A stretch of DNA of 64,000 nt from Haliotis asinina (GCF_037392515.1 NC_090288.1:7371501-7435500), one strand, 5' to 3'. Shown: positions 21,650-35,445, counted from the first letter of the stretch. The notes: generated by a model from the sequence alone, not told the origin. A program made the numbers and translations.

Positions 21650-22031
21650 GTTAAGTCAGAAACTTTACACAGTGATTTGTGGCATAGTTTATAGTGGAAT
21701 AGTTTATATCATTACGTAAGACACGATCTCAAAATGTAATGCCAAAGTACCTCTGAATTAACTTTTTTCCTAAATTTGCAGGAGGAATTCATTTGTGAAT
21801 TCTGCCTTTTGCATCCTGTTTGAGACAAACAAAGCTGTTTCTAGGTAGAGCACTTTCAAAAAGTATCAGTTCAGGCAGTTCACACTTCTGCTGTGAAAAT
21901 ACACTTCCTGGATGATGTCTACCCAACAACCCTGTACGCAATGATCAAACCCAAGAATATAACCGTGACTTGAGGCAAAAAAAAAAATTATTTGTTAGCT
22001 ATTCAAAACACACCTTCTGATGTTTATTAAA

Positions 22032-22272
22032 ATGATATACATACTGTATACAACCATATAGTGACAATTCTATGATATACATACTGTATACAACCATATA
22101 GTGACAATTCTATGATATACATACTGTATACAACCATATAGTGACAATTCTATGATATACATACTGTATACAACCATATAGTGACAATTCTATGATATAC
22201 ATACTGTATACAACCATATAGTGACAATTCTATGATATACATACTGTATACAACCATATAGTGACAATTCTC
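22032..22272. repeat. 40-bp minisatellite, 6 near-identical copies
   Basis: Unit GATATACATACTGTATACAA + CCATATAGTGACAATTCTAT. Copies look identical by eye. TATACATACTGTATA is itself palindromic. Confidence 0.97.
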
Positions 22273-22936
22273 TTGCATTCAGGATGAAAGGATCAGGTTT
22301 TCTCTTATTTCTTTTGAGTAGCACAACTGCATTTACCAGGAAATAGCTGTGAGACTTTTGACAGTGTACTTCCTGGTTTACTGCCTCCTTAAAATAATAT
22401 ATGGTTAATAAGATTTAATATGGTCATATCAGTGTTCATTTAAAGAAGTCTCACGAAAAATATGTAAATATATGATTCTAATGAAGATGAATGACAAACT
22501 GAATTCATGAAGAATGTAAATCATTCAATTCAATGAACAACTGAATTGTAATAGCCCTTGTATACTTAGAGGTCTGTACATCAGTGAGCATTATCTCCCC
22601 TGCATGTCACAGCTCCTTGAAAAGGGAGGAAGCATCCCTAGGCAACAAAACAGGGTACTGTGTATTAATCATGATAGAGCTGCTATAAATAGGATGACTA
22701 AAGTGAAACCCTTTTCAAGAGTGATGCAGAAAAAGGGCATAAACCCGTGTCAAACACAGATTATATTTTCAAAAGTGATATGGTAGATATCATTTCTTTC
22801 ATCTATTATATAAAATGACCCATTCAAAATTAAGTAATTATTGTCACACAGAGAACTCAATGGTAGCAGAGAAATCACTTTTGTTTTATTTGTTTCTTGC
22901 CAACATTCCAGCCATATTATGGCTGCCATCATCACA

Positions 22937-23020
22937 GGTGGGGTAGCCCAGTGGTTAAAGCGTTCACTAAGTACCCGAAAGACCTGGTTTTGATTCCCAA
23001 AATGGGGAAGTAATGGCCCC
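22937..23020 (+). mobile_element. SINE-A tRNA-like head
   Basis: GGTGGGGTAGCCCAGTGG matches a pol III A box and GGTTTTGATTCCC a B box; the 3' half is missing. Confidence 0.85.
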
Positions 23021-23110
23021 CTGGAAGTAGTGGCCGCTCACCCTTATTTCATTATGAAACTGCCAAACATGTAACATGTCAAATAGGAACAAGGGGACAT
23101 AATTAGGTGA

Positions 23111-23266
23111 TAAACATCAGTGTTGGCCAATTTCTGGGTATTAGTGAGTATTTGAAGCACGGGAATGCATTTGGAACCAATGGCGTCAGCCACAGGTTTC
23201 AAATGAAATATTCCCGTGCTTCAAATATTCAATAACACCCAGAAACGGGCCAACACATGATGTTTA
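23111..23266. mobile_element. Palindromic MITE
   Basis: Left arm AACATCAGTGTTGGCC...TTTCTGGGTATT...TTTGAAGCACGGGAAT pairs with the right arm ATTCCCGTGCTTCAAA...ACACCCAGAAA...GGCCAACACATGATGTT, around a loop of about 35 bp. Confidence 0.85.
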
Positions 23267-23884
23267 TTGACAGTGTAAACAAAAAAGTAAACCAAAGGGT
23301 TTTTACTGTGTGCACTCGTTTACATCGAGTAGGGGTACAGCAGTGAAGTGTCATCAGCTGGCCGTTTTGGCTGGTTCCCATGGTAGCCTCTGGAGTTGCT
23401 CATTTGTGACGTCATTCTGACTTTACGTCACAATATACTTTGAATGACATCACCACTGCTGATGACACAACAAAACAATTGTTTGCGATGTTTTTACGTA
23501 TCAATATGCAGTGAACAGTCTTGCAGCTTCTGGGAATCAAATACCATTTGATCATGTTTTTAAACCTACCAGATTATAGTACACAGTGACTTTTGGTTTA
23601 CAATGTGTTAACAATGCCCATCTGGAAAAAATGACTGAAAGATAATAACTTTCTCATATTTGCTCTTGTGCCTGTAACTGATTCAAATGCTACCAGGTCA
23701 AACGAAGACACGCCTTGGTTACCTCTAATTATGATGGCATAAGATGAGTCAAATACTAGGTCATACTGATTGCTGGTTTATAAAATGTGCTGGTTCCCAT
23801 ACACCCATTAAGAGTTACGACATTTGATTCACACATCAGTGAAATCTAGGAAATGGCAAATCAGTTGGCTTCAAATCCAATGTG

Positions 23885-24200
23885 TTTGTCGAAAGTAATA
23901 ATACGTCTCATTCACATGTGATGATGGTATTTGTTGAAAGTGAAAGCATATTTCATTCTTATCACCTGATGTGTATTAAAAGTGAAAGCATATTTCATTC
24001 TTATCACCTGATGTGTATTAAATGTGAAAGCATATTTCATTCATATCAGGTTGTGTTTGTTGAATGTGAAGGCATATTTCTGTCATAATCAGATATGGTA
24101 TTTGTTGTAACTGAAAGAATATTTCAGTCACATCAGCTTGTGTTTGTTGAAAGTGAAAGTTTGTCGCCTTCAAATTAGCTGGTGTGTTTTGAATGAGAAG
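23885..24200. repeat. About 42-bp minisatellite
   Basis: GTGAAAGCATATTTCATTCT and TATCACCTGATGTGTATTA recur six or so times with increasing divergence to the right. Confidence 0.9.
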
Positions 24201-24619
24201 GCTAGTGTTCTCAAAATCAGCAAGTCTGAGTCGAACATATATTGACTTGCTCCACACTGGGGGCTGAGGTCTCTGATAACCACACAGACACACTCAGTCT
24301 TACTTAACCTGCTGTGTCTGTCAAATTAACAAACCAGCCATTGATTTACTGAGAAGCGATGGCATCAATGTTTGGTATCTCAAACGAAGTGTGTGGCTGC
24401 AATGGCTTCATCAATTACATGCTCAGTTTAGTTCTCTTACACCACATGTACTGTGTCATTGTGAACTGCAGAAAGAGACCATACTAGTAATCTATCATTA
24501 CAGATGGTGTATCAGTTTCTGGGCACATCCAGACCTAACAACTGGTACATCCTTATTTATGAATAATTGTGTTTATTGTATAGACAATTTATCTAATTTT
24601 GAAAACCCCTGGAGGGTAC

Positions 24620-24765
24620 AGTGGGTCAGTCTAGTGGTTGAAGCATTTGCTCATCACACAGTAGACCAGGTTTGATTATCCACATGTGTACATGTGATGC
24701 ACAATTCTGGTGACTCCCTGCCATGATACTGCCGGAAAACTGCTAAAAGCCACATAAAACCATCC
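24620..24765 (+). mobile_element. SINE-A copy, diverged
   Basis: CAGTCTAGTGGTTGAAGCAT, CCAGGTTTGATTATCCACAT, CTGCTAAAAGCCACATAAAA. Confidence 0.8.
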
Positions 24766-25784
24766 TCCCTCGGTCATCTTAATCTCTGAAATATATATCA
24801 ACTTTTGAATTTATCCATAACACATTACCTCCCACATAAATGTCGTTTTCTGATTGGCTCTTCCTTTATTTTCAATGTATCTGCTTACAAACATTTAAAG
24901 TAACATTTCAATGTACCCTGCTGGGAATGCCAAACCCATTTGGTACTTGGTGGTAGTAGTTCTTTATATCAAATAACACTGAATCATGTATGATGTATGT
25001 ATGCCTTGCAAATGCCAATAGATGGAATTGAGGTAACTCTGAATGTGTTTTCTTGTCCCTTTGGAAGCATAAACAGACATCGAGGGTACATCAACCCAGG
25101 GAATATTGCTAAAAGAGGCACAAAACCATACTCCCTCCCTCTCTTTTTCAGTCATTTTATGTACTCTCGATGTTTGTTTACGGTCCCCTTGTCTTTTGGG
25201 TTAAGGGAATATAAACAAATATTGAGGGTACACCAGCTCAGGCCCCCAGGTCCTCATGTCATTGCGAGGATTAAAGATTTCTTTAAAATATAAAAATTTT
25301 GAGATGACCTCCGACTTAAAACGCTTCACTGTACAATATATTGAGACAAGGCCGGACACTTCAGTGTACCACACCCACCTGCTTTGCCGATTGCTACACT
25401 ACCATTGCATCGATTAAAACTTCGGCTAAACACAGTCATGGGTGATTGGTTCTTTATTGTTATTTCTACAAGTTGACTGAAAACCGATTTTGACCCTGAA
25501 TTAAACGATCTTGACATAAATGACTGACGATAGCAAGCGTCGACCAATGAGAGTACTTGCTCTGACCACACCCCCTGTATGAGACCTTATCATCCTTGCC
25601 ATCGTCAACCATTTGATTTCTAACACAAATATTGCTAGATACTTAAGTTTAAATTCTCTGAGATACCAATGTTTTGGTGTTCAACAAACTGCCTTGCATA
25701 GTCAAAGTTTCACTCCCATATATCTTATGATTAGCATTTTATTTTTCAAGCAGGGACAATGAATTTTTTTTCTTATTCTTGAGA

Positions 25785-25905
25785 AAGGTATGACCCCTGT
25801 GAGATGAGATATTACTCCTGTGAAATGCAATATTTCACATGCAAGATGAGACATTACCCTTGTAAAATGCGATATTACCCACTGTTACTCATGATATAAC
25901 ACCCT
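25785..25905. repeat. Imperfect short minisatellite
   Basis: GAGATGAGATATTACTCCTG-like phrases repeat four times. Confidence 0.7.
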
Positions 25906-27131
25906 GTAACAGTGCTAACATGTGGTATCACCTCTGTAACATAAAGTTGGGGATATCAGATTTACCAGATTGATAAAATACAAATGATGAAGCCGAGGAG
26001 AAACAGATGATGAAGAAGAATTAATGGAAAATGTCACAATTTATTCCATTCCTCTGGAAATGTTTCATCTGTATGGATATACATTACTTTTTCTCATATA
26101 TATTGGCACTGGCTAGTGGTATGCTCCCAAAATGGAATATCTCCTTCTTTGTTTGAATGGTATACTAATGATAAATTTATTTCAAATGTCACCAGTGGTG
26201 TTTACAGGACTCAAGGAGTTGACCATCTCCATAACTTTGTTGTATGCAATCACATTCAACATGTACTCTGTTTACCCACATCCAGAACACAGAACTGATA
26301 TAAGATGGGTTTTTTTTGGGTTACATCCAGGTGAACTGAGAATGGATCAGGTATTAATTGATCTGTCCCCCGAGTCTTCCGTCCTGGGTCATGCTGACAG
26401 CTGAACACTTCGATCATGACACATGCTCAGGAGCCAACATTGATTTCACTGCAGCTGATAATTGTTAGAATGGCGGTTTAACATTTAAATCTGCCATATG
26501 AAGAATCTGGCACTGTCTGCTTATTTTTACTGCCAAGCTTTTTATTGATCCCTGAGGAAATGATGAAAACCCATTGCTTGTCTGGATGCAACTGGTATTT
26601 GCTTAATTGGTCCATTTACTCAACATCTCCATCTTTCTCTTGGACACTTAAGAAGTCTCAGTCCTGACATCGTGAAAGCTGTGTTTTACATTCACCTACA
26701 AACCATTATTTGTCCTGCTGGTGACTTCTTTTGGACACTTGGGAAAAGTCCTGACATCGTCCTACATTAACTTACAAAGCATTATTTGTCTGCCTAACAA
26801 CAGTATAATAATCTATATCAAAATGTTGTGTAATGATACAATAAAGAACTTATGGTCCATTAAACATCATACCTTTCTTCTCATTCATCAACTTCTAAAA
26901 TGCCAATCAAACATATCATTATTTGTCATTTTCATGACATTTTCTAAATATTTAAAAATGTTGTTTTGCTTTTTATTTGTTTACTAGTTGGCATATTACA
27001 GCTGCAGTCAACAATATATGAGATGACCTATAAACAATTAAATGTACCAACAGTCCAGTGTTCAATGTCATGAGCATCACACCACACCATCAGGTTACAA
27101 TGGCATTCCATGAACCATGATCTCTGAGAGG

Positions 27132-27280
27132 GAGGTGGGGAAGCCTAGTGGTTAAAGTACTTGCTTGTCATACTGAGGACCAGGGTTTGATTCCCCGGTG
27201 GGTGCAACATGTGAAGCACATTTCTGGGGTCTCCCACTGTGATGTTTTGCAACACTGCTAAAAGTAGCGTAAAAAGTAGC
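27132..27280 (+). mobile_element. SINE-A copy
   Basis: GTGGGGAAGCCTAGTGGTTA, CAGGGTTTGATTCCCCGGTG, ACACTGCTAAAAGTAGCGTA. Confidence 0.88.
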
Positions 27281-27651
27281 TAAAAGTGACACACTCACCC
27301 ATTCACTTAATCACTGGATTCATTAACATGCATCTTATGACCAGCATAGGATGCCGGGAAACAGCCCTGAGCCAGAGCTTTTCATCTTCTACTAATCGTA
27401 TTACCCTGATTACTGATGATGTAATAGATCAAGATAATGATTCTAGTTGTCAGGTTTTCATCTGCTGGGAGAACACTGTCGTCAGGATATCTCATCCACT
27501 GACATACTAACAATATCATCCACGAGAGTCTTATTTAATGCTACTTTGTTCTAGCAATATCAGAAATGGGCATCACACACTGTACCCATGTGGAAAGAGG
27601 AATAAAGATTAACCACTTTCACTACTGAGCAAGCCTAATGATCCCACAAGA

Positions 27652-27820
27652 GTGTGAGTGAGTGAGTTTAGTCTTATGCTGCTTTTAGCAATATTCCAGC
27701 AATATCATGGAAGCAGACACTAGTTAAAGACTTCACACATTCTACCCATGTGGGGAATTGAACCTGGGTCTCTGGTGTGCAAAAGGGATGCTTTAACCAC
27801 TCGGCTACTCTACCACCCCA
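27652..27820 (-). mobile_element. SINE-A copy
   Basis: GTGAGTGAGTGAGTTTAGTC, TTTTAGCAATATTCCAGCAA, TTTAACCACTCGGCTACTCT. Confidence 0.9.
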
Positions 27821-27844
27821 AGAGGGTAGAAACCATAGGGTAAG

Positions 27845-27915
27845 AATTGGTCTTCAGCAACCCATGTATATTTTCATAGGTGACTAACAGGATCGGGTGG
27901 TCAGGCTTGTTGACA
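27845..27915 (+). mobile_element. SINE-B 5' fragment
   Basis: TTGGTCTTCAGCAACCCATG and CTAACAGGATCGGGTGGTCA. Confidence 0.82.
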
Positions 27916-28207
27916 TGACATACAGTGTGCAAAATTTCTACTGGTCCTGTGGTCCCAGGCTAGTAAAAGTTCATCAGGACCTCTAAACTTTGCAGTGATC
28001 CTGGTGGCCAGTGAAATTTGTATTGATTGTTATGCAATTCTACAAATGTTATTTTGGACCAGTGAAGTACAGACAAGACCACTAATTATTGTCTACTTAC
28101 TGGTCCTGTGGTCTAGAGGGAAATTTTGAAAGGTTTCTTTCCGTGGACATATTGGGTATACAGACAGCTTTAGATCTCTCTGACACACAAATAATTCACC
28201 AATGATG

Positions 28208-28438
28208 ATACGGATTAGAACTGATCCTCAGTAAACCATGCTTGTTGCAAGAGGTGACTAACAGCATGGGGTGGTCAAGCTTGCTGACTTGGTTGACATT
28301 TGTCATCGGTTTCCAGTTGTGCAGATCAATGCCCATGCAGTTGATTGGATTGTCTGGTCCAGAATTGATTAACTGCAGACTGCCACAATTCAGATGGGAC
28401 ATTGCTGATATAACTGCGGCATAAAACTCACTCCCTCA
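28208..28438 (+). mobile_element. SINE-B copy
   Basis: TGGTCAAGCTTGCTGACTTG, TTGTCTGGTCCAGAATTGAT and GCGGCATAAAACTCACTCCC. Confidence 0.88.
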
Positions 28439-29788
28439 TAAATAAATAGATAATTCATGAGATGCCTCATCCACTCAGCAGACACATCCTAGATCGGGCC
28501 CATTCCCTGACATATCTAACTTCCGAGCATGCACCTACCTGAGTGAAGCTACTGAACAAAACTCACACTGCCCATGCTAACCCCCAGAATTCCAACATAT
28601 CCAGCGTGTGACTGTGTCACTTCTCTGCCATGCACAAGTTGCAGCATCTGTTCCAACTGATTCTAGGACATACGAGTTAACAGTTATCTGTTTCTATGGT
28701 GATGGATCAAATGTCATCATACTTGTGAGGCTTGTCCAATGCTTATTGACTTTGTCTGGAAACTCACTATGCCCCACACTGACTTCAAGTCCTCATTAAT
28801 GGCAGACATAATTATATATACTTATACAGACAGTCCATAAACACCAACATGGCCACCTTTCGATGGTGTTGATGATAAAGTAGGAATTAATAATGTCAAA
28901 TTCTGCTTTTTATTGCATTTGTCACATAATATTAAAAATAAAAAAAAATAATGTATAGGACTGATGATAATTGATACAATAATCTGCCTTACCATTCTAC
29001 AAACTGTAATGGTTTTATATGTTCACATACAGCACTCCAATTTTGTTTATTAGACAAAAACCTTCATAGCAATTTTTGTTGAAAACATGTCACCAAATGA
29101 ATATATACATTTTTTTCATCTATCATGAATTTATCCCGAATTCCAAAATCAGGGTCCTTTCCAAGAAAGTTGGGGAAAAAAAAAAGTTGTTTGTGTTTGA
29201 TGTTGCAAGTAAGAGTAAAGGAAGATAACTTAAGGATGGAAGATACCAACCGTGGACCATTATAATGACGAACTACAAATGTGATACAAATAAATTGACT
29301 TTCCCTGGTACAGGCAAAATGTGCCTCCTTGAGATGCCATGAAGCAGTCCTTGAGTCTATTTTGAAAATCTGGGCCCACTAACTGACTTGTGTAACCTGT
29401 GGATGTCCTTCAGCTGGGATACCAATTGTGACATGGTCAGGGCTACATTCTCAAAGAATCTTCAGTTACTAATGGATGATCTCAAAAAAAATGACATGGC
29501 TAGTGTAAATTCACATTAGCAATTAGTCTTCCGACTCAGAAGACTGAGTATTTTTGCCAGTGGCTAAATACAGTATCTAATGATGCAGATTTTGCCAAGC
29601 ATAAAAACAAATCGCTACATTTGTACTTCAACAATTCATACCAAAAATATCTTTCAATAGATTTTTACAAAATATGAAGTGGGCAGTTATTACTTTTTCT
29701 AGTTACATCACAGCTTCTAATCTTAGTCTTGAAGGTCAGTACAAAGTGACACAGGTCATAAGATGATTGTAAAACTAAGACTGAGATC

Positions 29789-29900
29789 GTGAGTTTAGTT
29801 CTATGTCACTTTTATTCCAGCAATATCACTATGAGGGACACCACTAATGGGATTCACACATTGTACCAATGTATGCTATCAAGCCATAGTCTTCAGATAT
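29789..29900 (-). mobile_element. SINE-A fragment
   Basis: GTGAGTTTAGTTCTATGTCA, TTCCAGCAATATCACTATGA. Confidence 0.75.
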
Positions 29901-30364
29901 ATCACTGAGGGGGACATCAGAACAGAGCTGGGACAGGTACTCGAATCCAGTCAGGTACAGCTGGAATCGAGTCCTATTTCTAGTACTCAGACTGTAAGAC
30001 AAGGGCAGATGGTAATTTGTCTTTTTCAGTACTGATGTAACGCACATTTATGTCATTGGTTTTGTCCAATCAGTGGAGGTATTAATGGCTGTAATGTATC
30101 TGCACATGAGCAGTGAGTAATCAAGTTACAGTAACAGCAGGAACGAATAGTTCTGTGTTTTAACATATTAGTTAAGCAGATATAAATTAAATAGCCTGAG
30201 ATCAGTTTTATTCCACCCTTTTAAGTTTTCCATAATAATTTCTGTCAAATCATGACTGAATATTCACTTGGTTGAAACACAGTATTGCTTACATTTCTGG
30301 GTACTCAGTTCCGATTGGGCAAGTACATGCGGGTACTTCATTCCATCTTTTCCTACCCATCCCA

Positions 30365-30470
30365 CCTCTACACCAGAAATGGCCGTCACATACTGTATCC
30401 ATGTGGCTAATCAATCCTGCGTCTTCAACATGAGGAGTGAATGCTTTAACCGCTAGGCTAAGTGGCTACC
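30365..30470 (-). mobile_element. SINE-A fragment
   Basis: ACACCAGAAATGGCCGTCAC and ATGCTTTAACCGCTAGGCTA. Confidence 0.78.
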
Positions 30471-30941
30471 ACTTTAAGTTTAATAAAAAAGCACACATGT
30501 GGGGTCAATACACAGCAAAAACTGAAAGGAGGAAATGATCGATTAAACGACTGAGATAATATGGCAGTAGTTCCCATGCTATGAAAACACTCTATTACTG
30601 TTCATATGCATATCACACTGAAGCAAATATCAATATAATGATGATCAATAGGATGATTTTTGCAGAAACAGCTGTAGACTTGAAAGCTTAAGAATGGAAG
30701 TATCGTACGGCTACAGCTTTACTGAAATCCCAAGCATAGGCTTATTGCTGACATACCAAAGATAAAAACTGCTTACTCGGTAAGAAGATTATGACACAAC
30801 AAAGGGAAGCCAAATGTCTGTAGTAGAAGGACCATGAATACTGATTTACATTTAGTGCCAAATCATATAATGTTTTCAATATTTTCTCTCCTGACTTATG
30901 CCATAACTATGTAACTATGCATTGCATACTGGTATATCACC

Positions 30942-31105
30942 GTGAGTGAGTTTGTTATTTTTTGCCGCTTTTAGCAATATTCTAGTGACATCATGGTGGG
31001 GACACCAAAAATGGGCTTAACATACTGTATCCATGTGGGGAATCAAACCCAGATCCTCAACATGACAGGCAAACACTTTAACCACTAGGCTACTGCTTTA
31101 CCCCT
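30942..31105 (-). mobile_element. SINE-A copy
   Basis: GTGAGTGAGTTTGTT, GCCGCTTTTAGCAATATTCT, TTTAACCACTAGGCTACTGC. Confidence 0.88.
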
Positions 31106-31714
31106 ACATCACTGTGATGCCATATTACTTGGCATGTAACATTTGGCAAACTGCAAGGACTGTCCACAGGACTGATCCGTCCTATCTCTCTTACATAGCT
31201 AATCACACCCAACAGCTACCATAATTTGCTCACTGATGAAGTGAAAGGCTGTCCCATTAGGTGCGCTTTCAGGTCTTATCTGAATCTGGCAAGGATCAAA
31301 GTAACTGAACATGTTCAACACATCATCCAGCTAACATACCCTGGAGCTTTACTGAGTCTTTAATTATGGAGGATGTTTGCTGGTCGGGTTTAAGAGTCTG
31401 AACATACTTCTACAATAATTTCATCACCCGAATGATGTCTGTTTGTCAAGTACAGTCATTTGCAAAGGTCTCAGTTATGGACAATTTAAACCTGACCTTG
31501 AAAAAATCATACCTAATCACTAATCATGAAAACACATCTGAGTTACGTATCAGGAAGTGTTTATGACTTTTAATATGTTTTCCACATGATATTGAAATAT
31601 TTGCACTATTTAAGATAAAAAAATACATCTTTAACTTTTAGATAAAATCATACGCATTTCTCAATGATGTTATCAAAACGATATGTGGCTACTTTTATTC
31701 AGTAAACTCAGGGA

Positions 31715-31885
31715 AAATATATACAATACCATTTAGAAAGTGATCAAACATTATATTTGGAATAACATTTTCTCCGTAAAGTATTTATTCTTGTACTTTT
31801 GTTGGGTTGAAAACCCCCTGGGATTTGAACCCACGCTCTCAGAGTCAAGACACCAAATCACCCGCACATGAGGTCAGCAGTCTAA
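31715..31885 (-). mobile_element. SINE-C copy
   Basis: CCATTTAGAAAGTGATCAAA, TTCTTGTACTTTTGTTGGG and CTGGGATTTGAACCCACGCT, shared with 16720-17050. Confidence 0.6.
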
Positions 31886-32262
31886 TAAATAAACAGCATA
31901 ACAGAAAACCCAGTAACCTATTTCTGATAAAAGTATTTTTCTTGTTGGAAAATTGAAATTCCCAAATGCTCCCCCAGTGTTTGACTGTCCGGGACATGTT
32001 ACTTTCAACACAGACTGCTAGATTCTCAAATTCAACTGCTTGAGGGTTGAGTTAGAATTTAGACTTCTACATGAACATATTTTGCGAGCAGGTTAGTTTT
32101 GGTCAGGGCTGGCAAGTTTCATATCTAACCAGAAAAAGCTCATCTGAACATCTCTATCAGATCCACAAAGTGTTCATAACGTTATGATATATGCTAACTA
32201 AGTACTACACTATTGGCTTATGAATGACGTAAGGCTATAAATGCTTTGTGGATAGAGTCCCA

Positions 32263-32400
32263 CTTGAGTGAGTGAATGAGTGAGTGTGGCAGGGGACACC
32301 AAAAAATGGGCCTCACACATAGTACCCATGTGGGGAATCGAACCTGGGTCTTTGGCGTGACGAGCGGATGCTTTAACCACTAGGCTACCCCACCGCCCCA
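32263..32400 (-). mobile_element. SINE-A copy with internal deletion
   Basis: GAGTGAGTGAATGAGTGAG tail fused to GGGGACACCAAAAAATGGGC; tRNA-like end AACCACTAGGCTACCCCACC. The AATATTCCAGC module is missing. Confidence 0.88.
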
Positions 32401-32917
32401 GTCCCATTTGACAAGAACTTAGATTTTACAACTGTTCTACCATAACCCCATGAAGTTGCATGTGTGTTTCATCTATCAGACTGCATTAATGATGTTAATG
32501 TTCAATGCTAACCAGGCAACATGCTGCAACAATAAGACATGATTGTGTTATTTACCTTTGCCCCTGAGGATACCCCTGTTTATTTATGAGCTGGTTGATG
32601 GTTTTAAGTCATGAGTGCAGCTTCTGTTGTCTACAATCTTTCAAGCATGTATATTTGACATTATGTCTGGTGAGTATTTACTCCGACTAACACAAAACAC
32701 GCACTATCCACACTTTCACAACAAGACATTCAGGACGAAGGCCAATTCTATCTCTCAGTGTTTACAGATATAAAATGGGATAGGTAAGATCATAAGTAGG
32801 TAACCTGCGTAATTCATGTTTCCTGTTCTTGTTGGATGGTATTGGATTGTTTGAAAAATGTTGCTCTTTGCAACCCACGTCAAGAATCATTCCTAATGCT
32901 CAGTTTCACCAATAGTA

Positions 32918-33055
32918 TGGTGAGGTAGCCAAGTGGATGAAGAGAAATCCTGGGTTTGATTACCTACATTGGCACAACATTGTGCCATTTTGGGTAGCCA
33001 TGTTTCTGATAGTGCTTGAATATTGCTAGAACAATGCATTAAAACCACAAAGATT
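32918..33055 (+). mobile_element. SINE-A copy, diverged
   Basis: GTGAGGTAGCCAAGTGGATG head, CTGGGTTTGATTACCTACAT B box, TTGAATATTGCTAGAACAAT. Confidence 0.78.
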
Positions 33056-33194
33056 TAGGAACCAGAAGCTGAAATACATTGAAACGCTAAACAGTACCAC
33101 TGTGAACAATCTACATCATGTATTTACACAATGTGATTTGTTAGCTATTCAACAACAGAGTCAACAATACAGACTTGGCACGTGTGCCTGAGTA

Positions 33195-33262
33195 TCAGTT
33201 TAAAAGACCTTTAATTATGTTCCAGCGATAACACCAAAGTGGGCTTCACATATTCCACCCAT
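33195..33262 (-). mobile_element. SINE-A fragment
   Basis: TTCCAGCGATAACACCAAAG and GGGCTTCACATATTCCACCC. Confidence 0.6.
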
Positions 33263-33879
33263 CACTTGTAATATCAAAATCTCAGACTGGTGCCTATTGA
33301 ATATTACCTTGGTAACATGTGGACAAAATATGGGTGGCTGTGATCGATCTTACAAGCAATGTCTCATGCTGCATGGGTACAACAACAAGCTCAACCAATA
33401 TTCAAGTTGCTTTGGAAGAAGTGGGCCTCTACGACTCATTTCCAAAATCCTTGATCGCAGTTGTTCTTGCCCCAAATCTGACAGCAAGGCGACCATTATC
33501 TGTTGAAAATCCCAGCTGGTCACTGGGACTGCACAGCAAGCCTGAAGCACTGGGCCTGATACTGAATGGTTGTGTAGCGGGATGGGGAATGTGGGAGATA
33601 CACAGCCTCACTGGAGGCTCATCCTCACCTTCATCAATACCAGATCATGTTTACCTGGGAGGAAACACACATTTGGTTCTGGTTAGCACGTACACCTCAC
33701 GCTTGTTTTGTGTTCCTGCTCGTCAGTTGATACTGCTAGAACTGTGGTTTGCATTTTTCTGTCAGATACTGGATCAGTGATGGTGAGCAGAAATTACATA
33801 CCCTGACTAAATTAGCTTGGTCTCTGAAAACATAGTACTTTGATAGGAAACAAATAATTTTTATTGAAACGGAGCCTGT

Positions 33880-34033
33880 GTGAGTTTGGTTTTATGTCGC
33901 TTTTAGCAATATTCCATCAATATCATGGAGGGGACCAGAAATGGGCTTCACACATTCTACCCTTGTGGGGAATTGAATCTGGGTCTTCGGCATGATGAGC
34001 AAACACTTTAACCATCAGGCTACCCCACCGACC
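33880..34033 (-). mobile_element. SINE-A copy
   Basis: GTCGCTTTTAGCAATATTCC, ACCAGAAATGGGCTTCACAC, CATCAGGCTACCCCACCGAC. Confidence 0.9.
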
Positions 34034-34489
34034 AAGGACACAAAGATATTTTAACATGAAACTTACTATTGTCAAGAAACATATCAAACACTTGTTCCCA
34101 TGTGTCACTATGTTTCCAGGTGTGAATCTGCCTACATTCCCTCACTGATAGAGGAAATCATTATCAATTCGGTATCTTCAAGATATACTGCTTCAGTTTT
34201 GTTCCAGTGTTAGTTGAGGGATTTTGTGAAATTATGAAACTTGACTTTTGCATTTTTATATGGACTTCTTTTGTTAACATGAAGTTCCCTTCATTCAATT
34301 CTGTTGACACACCATGGTACAAATATGGCCCTAGGACTGAAAAAATACTTCTTAATACTGACACACTGTAATTATTCCATTATGAGATGTATTTCTTTAA
34401 AATGACTGCAGGCCATCTCATCATACAATTCTTATTTCATAAAGGTTTCACACCAAGTTTATTGTGTTTGTGACTTGTTTCATACTGCA

Positions 34490-34660
34490 AGATTCCAGCC
34501 ATATTGTCGGAGTCCATATATACTTATGTCCAGACCAGACAACCCAGTGATCAACAATAAGCTTTGATATATGCAGTTGGGATACGATGACATGTGTCAA
34601 CCATGTCAGCAAGCCTGACCTTGAACTGATCTCATCAGTTGTCTCTAAAGACAAGTATGT
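34490..34660 (-). mobile_element. SINE-B copy
   Basis: CCAGACAACCCAGTGATCAA and CATGTGTCAACCATGTCAGC. Confidence 0.83.
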
Positions 34661-35207
34661 GTTGGTGTGAATCAAATCATAGCTGTATCTTCTATTTTAC
34701 AGTGTTAATACAGAGTAGCTAGTTATCCGACACACCCGATACCAGATCACGTTTCCTCTGCTGTGGTTGGGAAGAAAGCCAAAGCGGGAACAAAATACAC
34801 CTCAACAGGGAGCCATCTCTATCTTGTATGTCTGCAGCCTAATCTCAGTTTAGTTTAGAGATGTGTGGTGAAATTTTAACACCATGCACCCTGTGCTTCA
34901 GACTCTTCTCTCTACACTGCTGTTCCAGTCCACATACACCTGTGTATGCCTGTCAGGGGCAGACCTGGCATTCTTCACTCAGCAACAGGTGCTTGTGCAT
35001 GTACAGTGAGACAGCGCATATACCAGTATCCATCTTTCACTTACTGGATGAACAGGTAGATTGCAAGAACAATGGGACCTTGTTGAATAATATCTAGTTC
35101 GTTTTTTAAAATGCCTATTACAGATGTGAAAGAATTTGTATATCAGTGTGTAGGAGCACTTTACTTATACTGGTACCATTGTTTAGCTACCTTTGGTTGT
35201 ATATATC

Positions 35208-35445
35208 TGACCCATGAAGGTCCTGGGGTAGCATATAGGCCTTCAACAACCCATGCTTGCCCTAAAAGGCGACTATGCTTGTCGTAAGGGGCGACTAACC
35301 GGATCGGGTGGTCAGGCTCGCTGACTTGGTTGACACATGTCATCGGTTCCCAATTGCGCAGATTGATGCTCATGTTGTTGGTCACTGGATTGTCCAAAAC
35401 AAAACTAAACTCACTCACTCACTCACTCACTCACTCACTCACTCA
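35208..35445 (+). mobile_element. SINE-B with internal deletion and (ACTC)n tail
   Basis: ACCCATGAAGGTCCTGGGGT start, GGATCGGGTGGTCAGGCTCG core, jump from GATTGTCC to AAACTAAACTCACTCAC. It lacks the AATATTGCTG module. Confidence 0.92.

Noticed and set aside
33319..33780. 153-codon plus-strand ORF
   Set aside because: It lies in the proposed GRAMD4 intron, has no recognisable domain, and overlapping minus frames are equally open; left uncalled.
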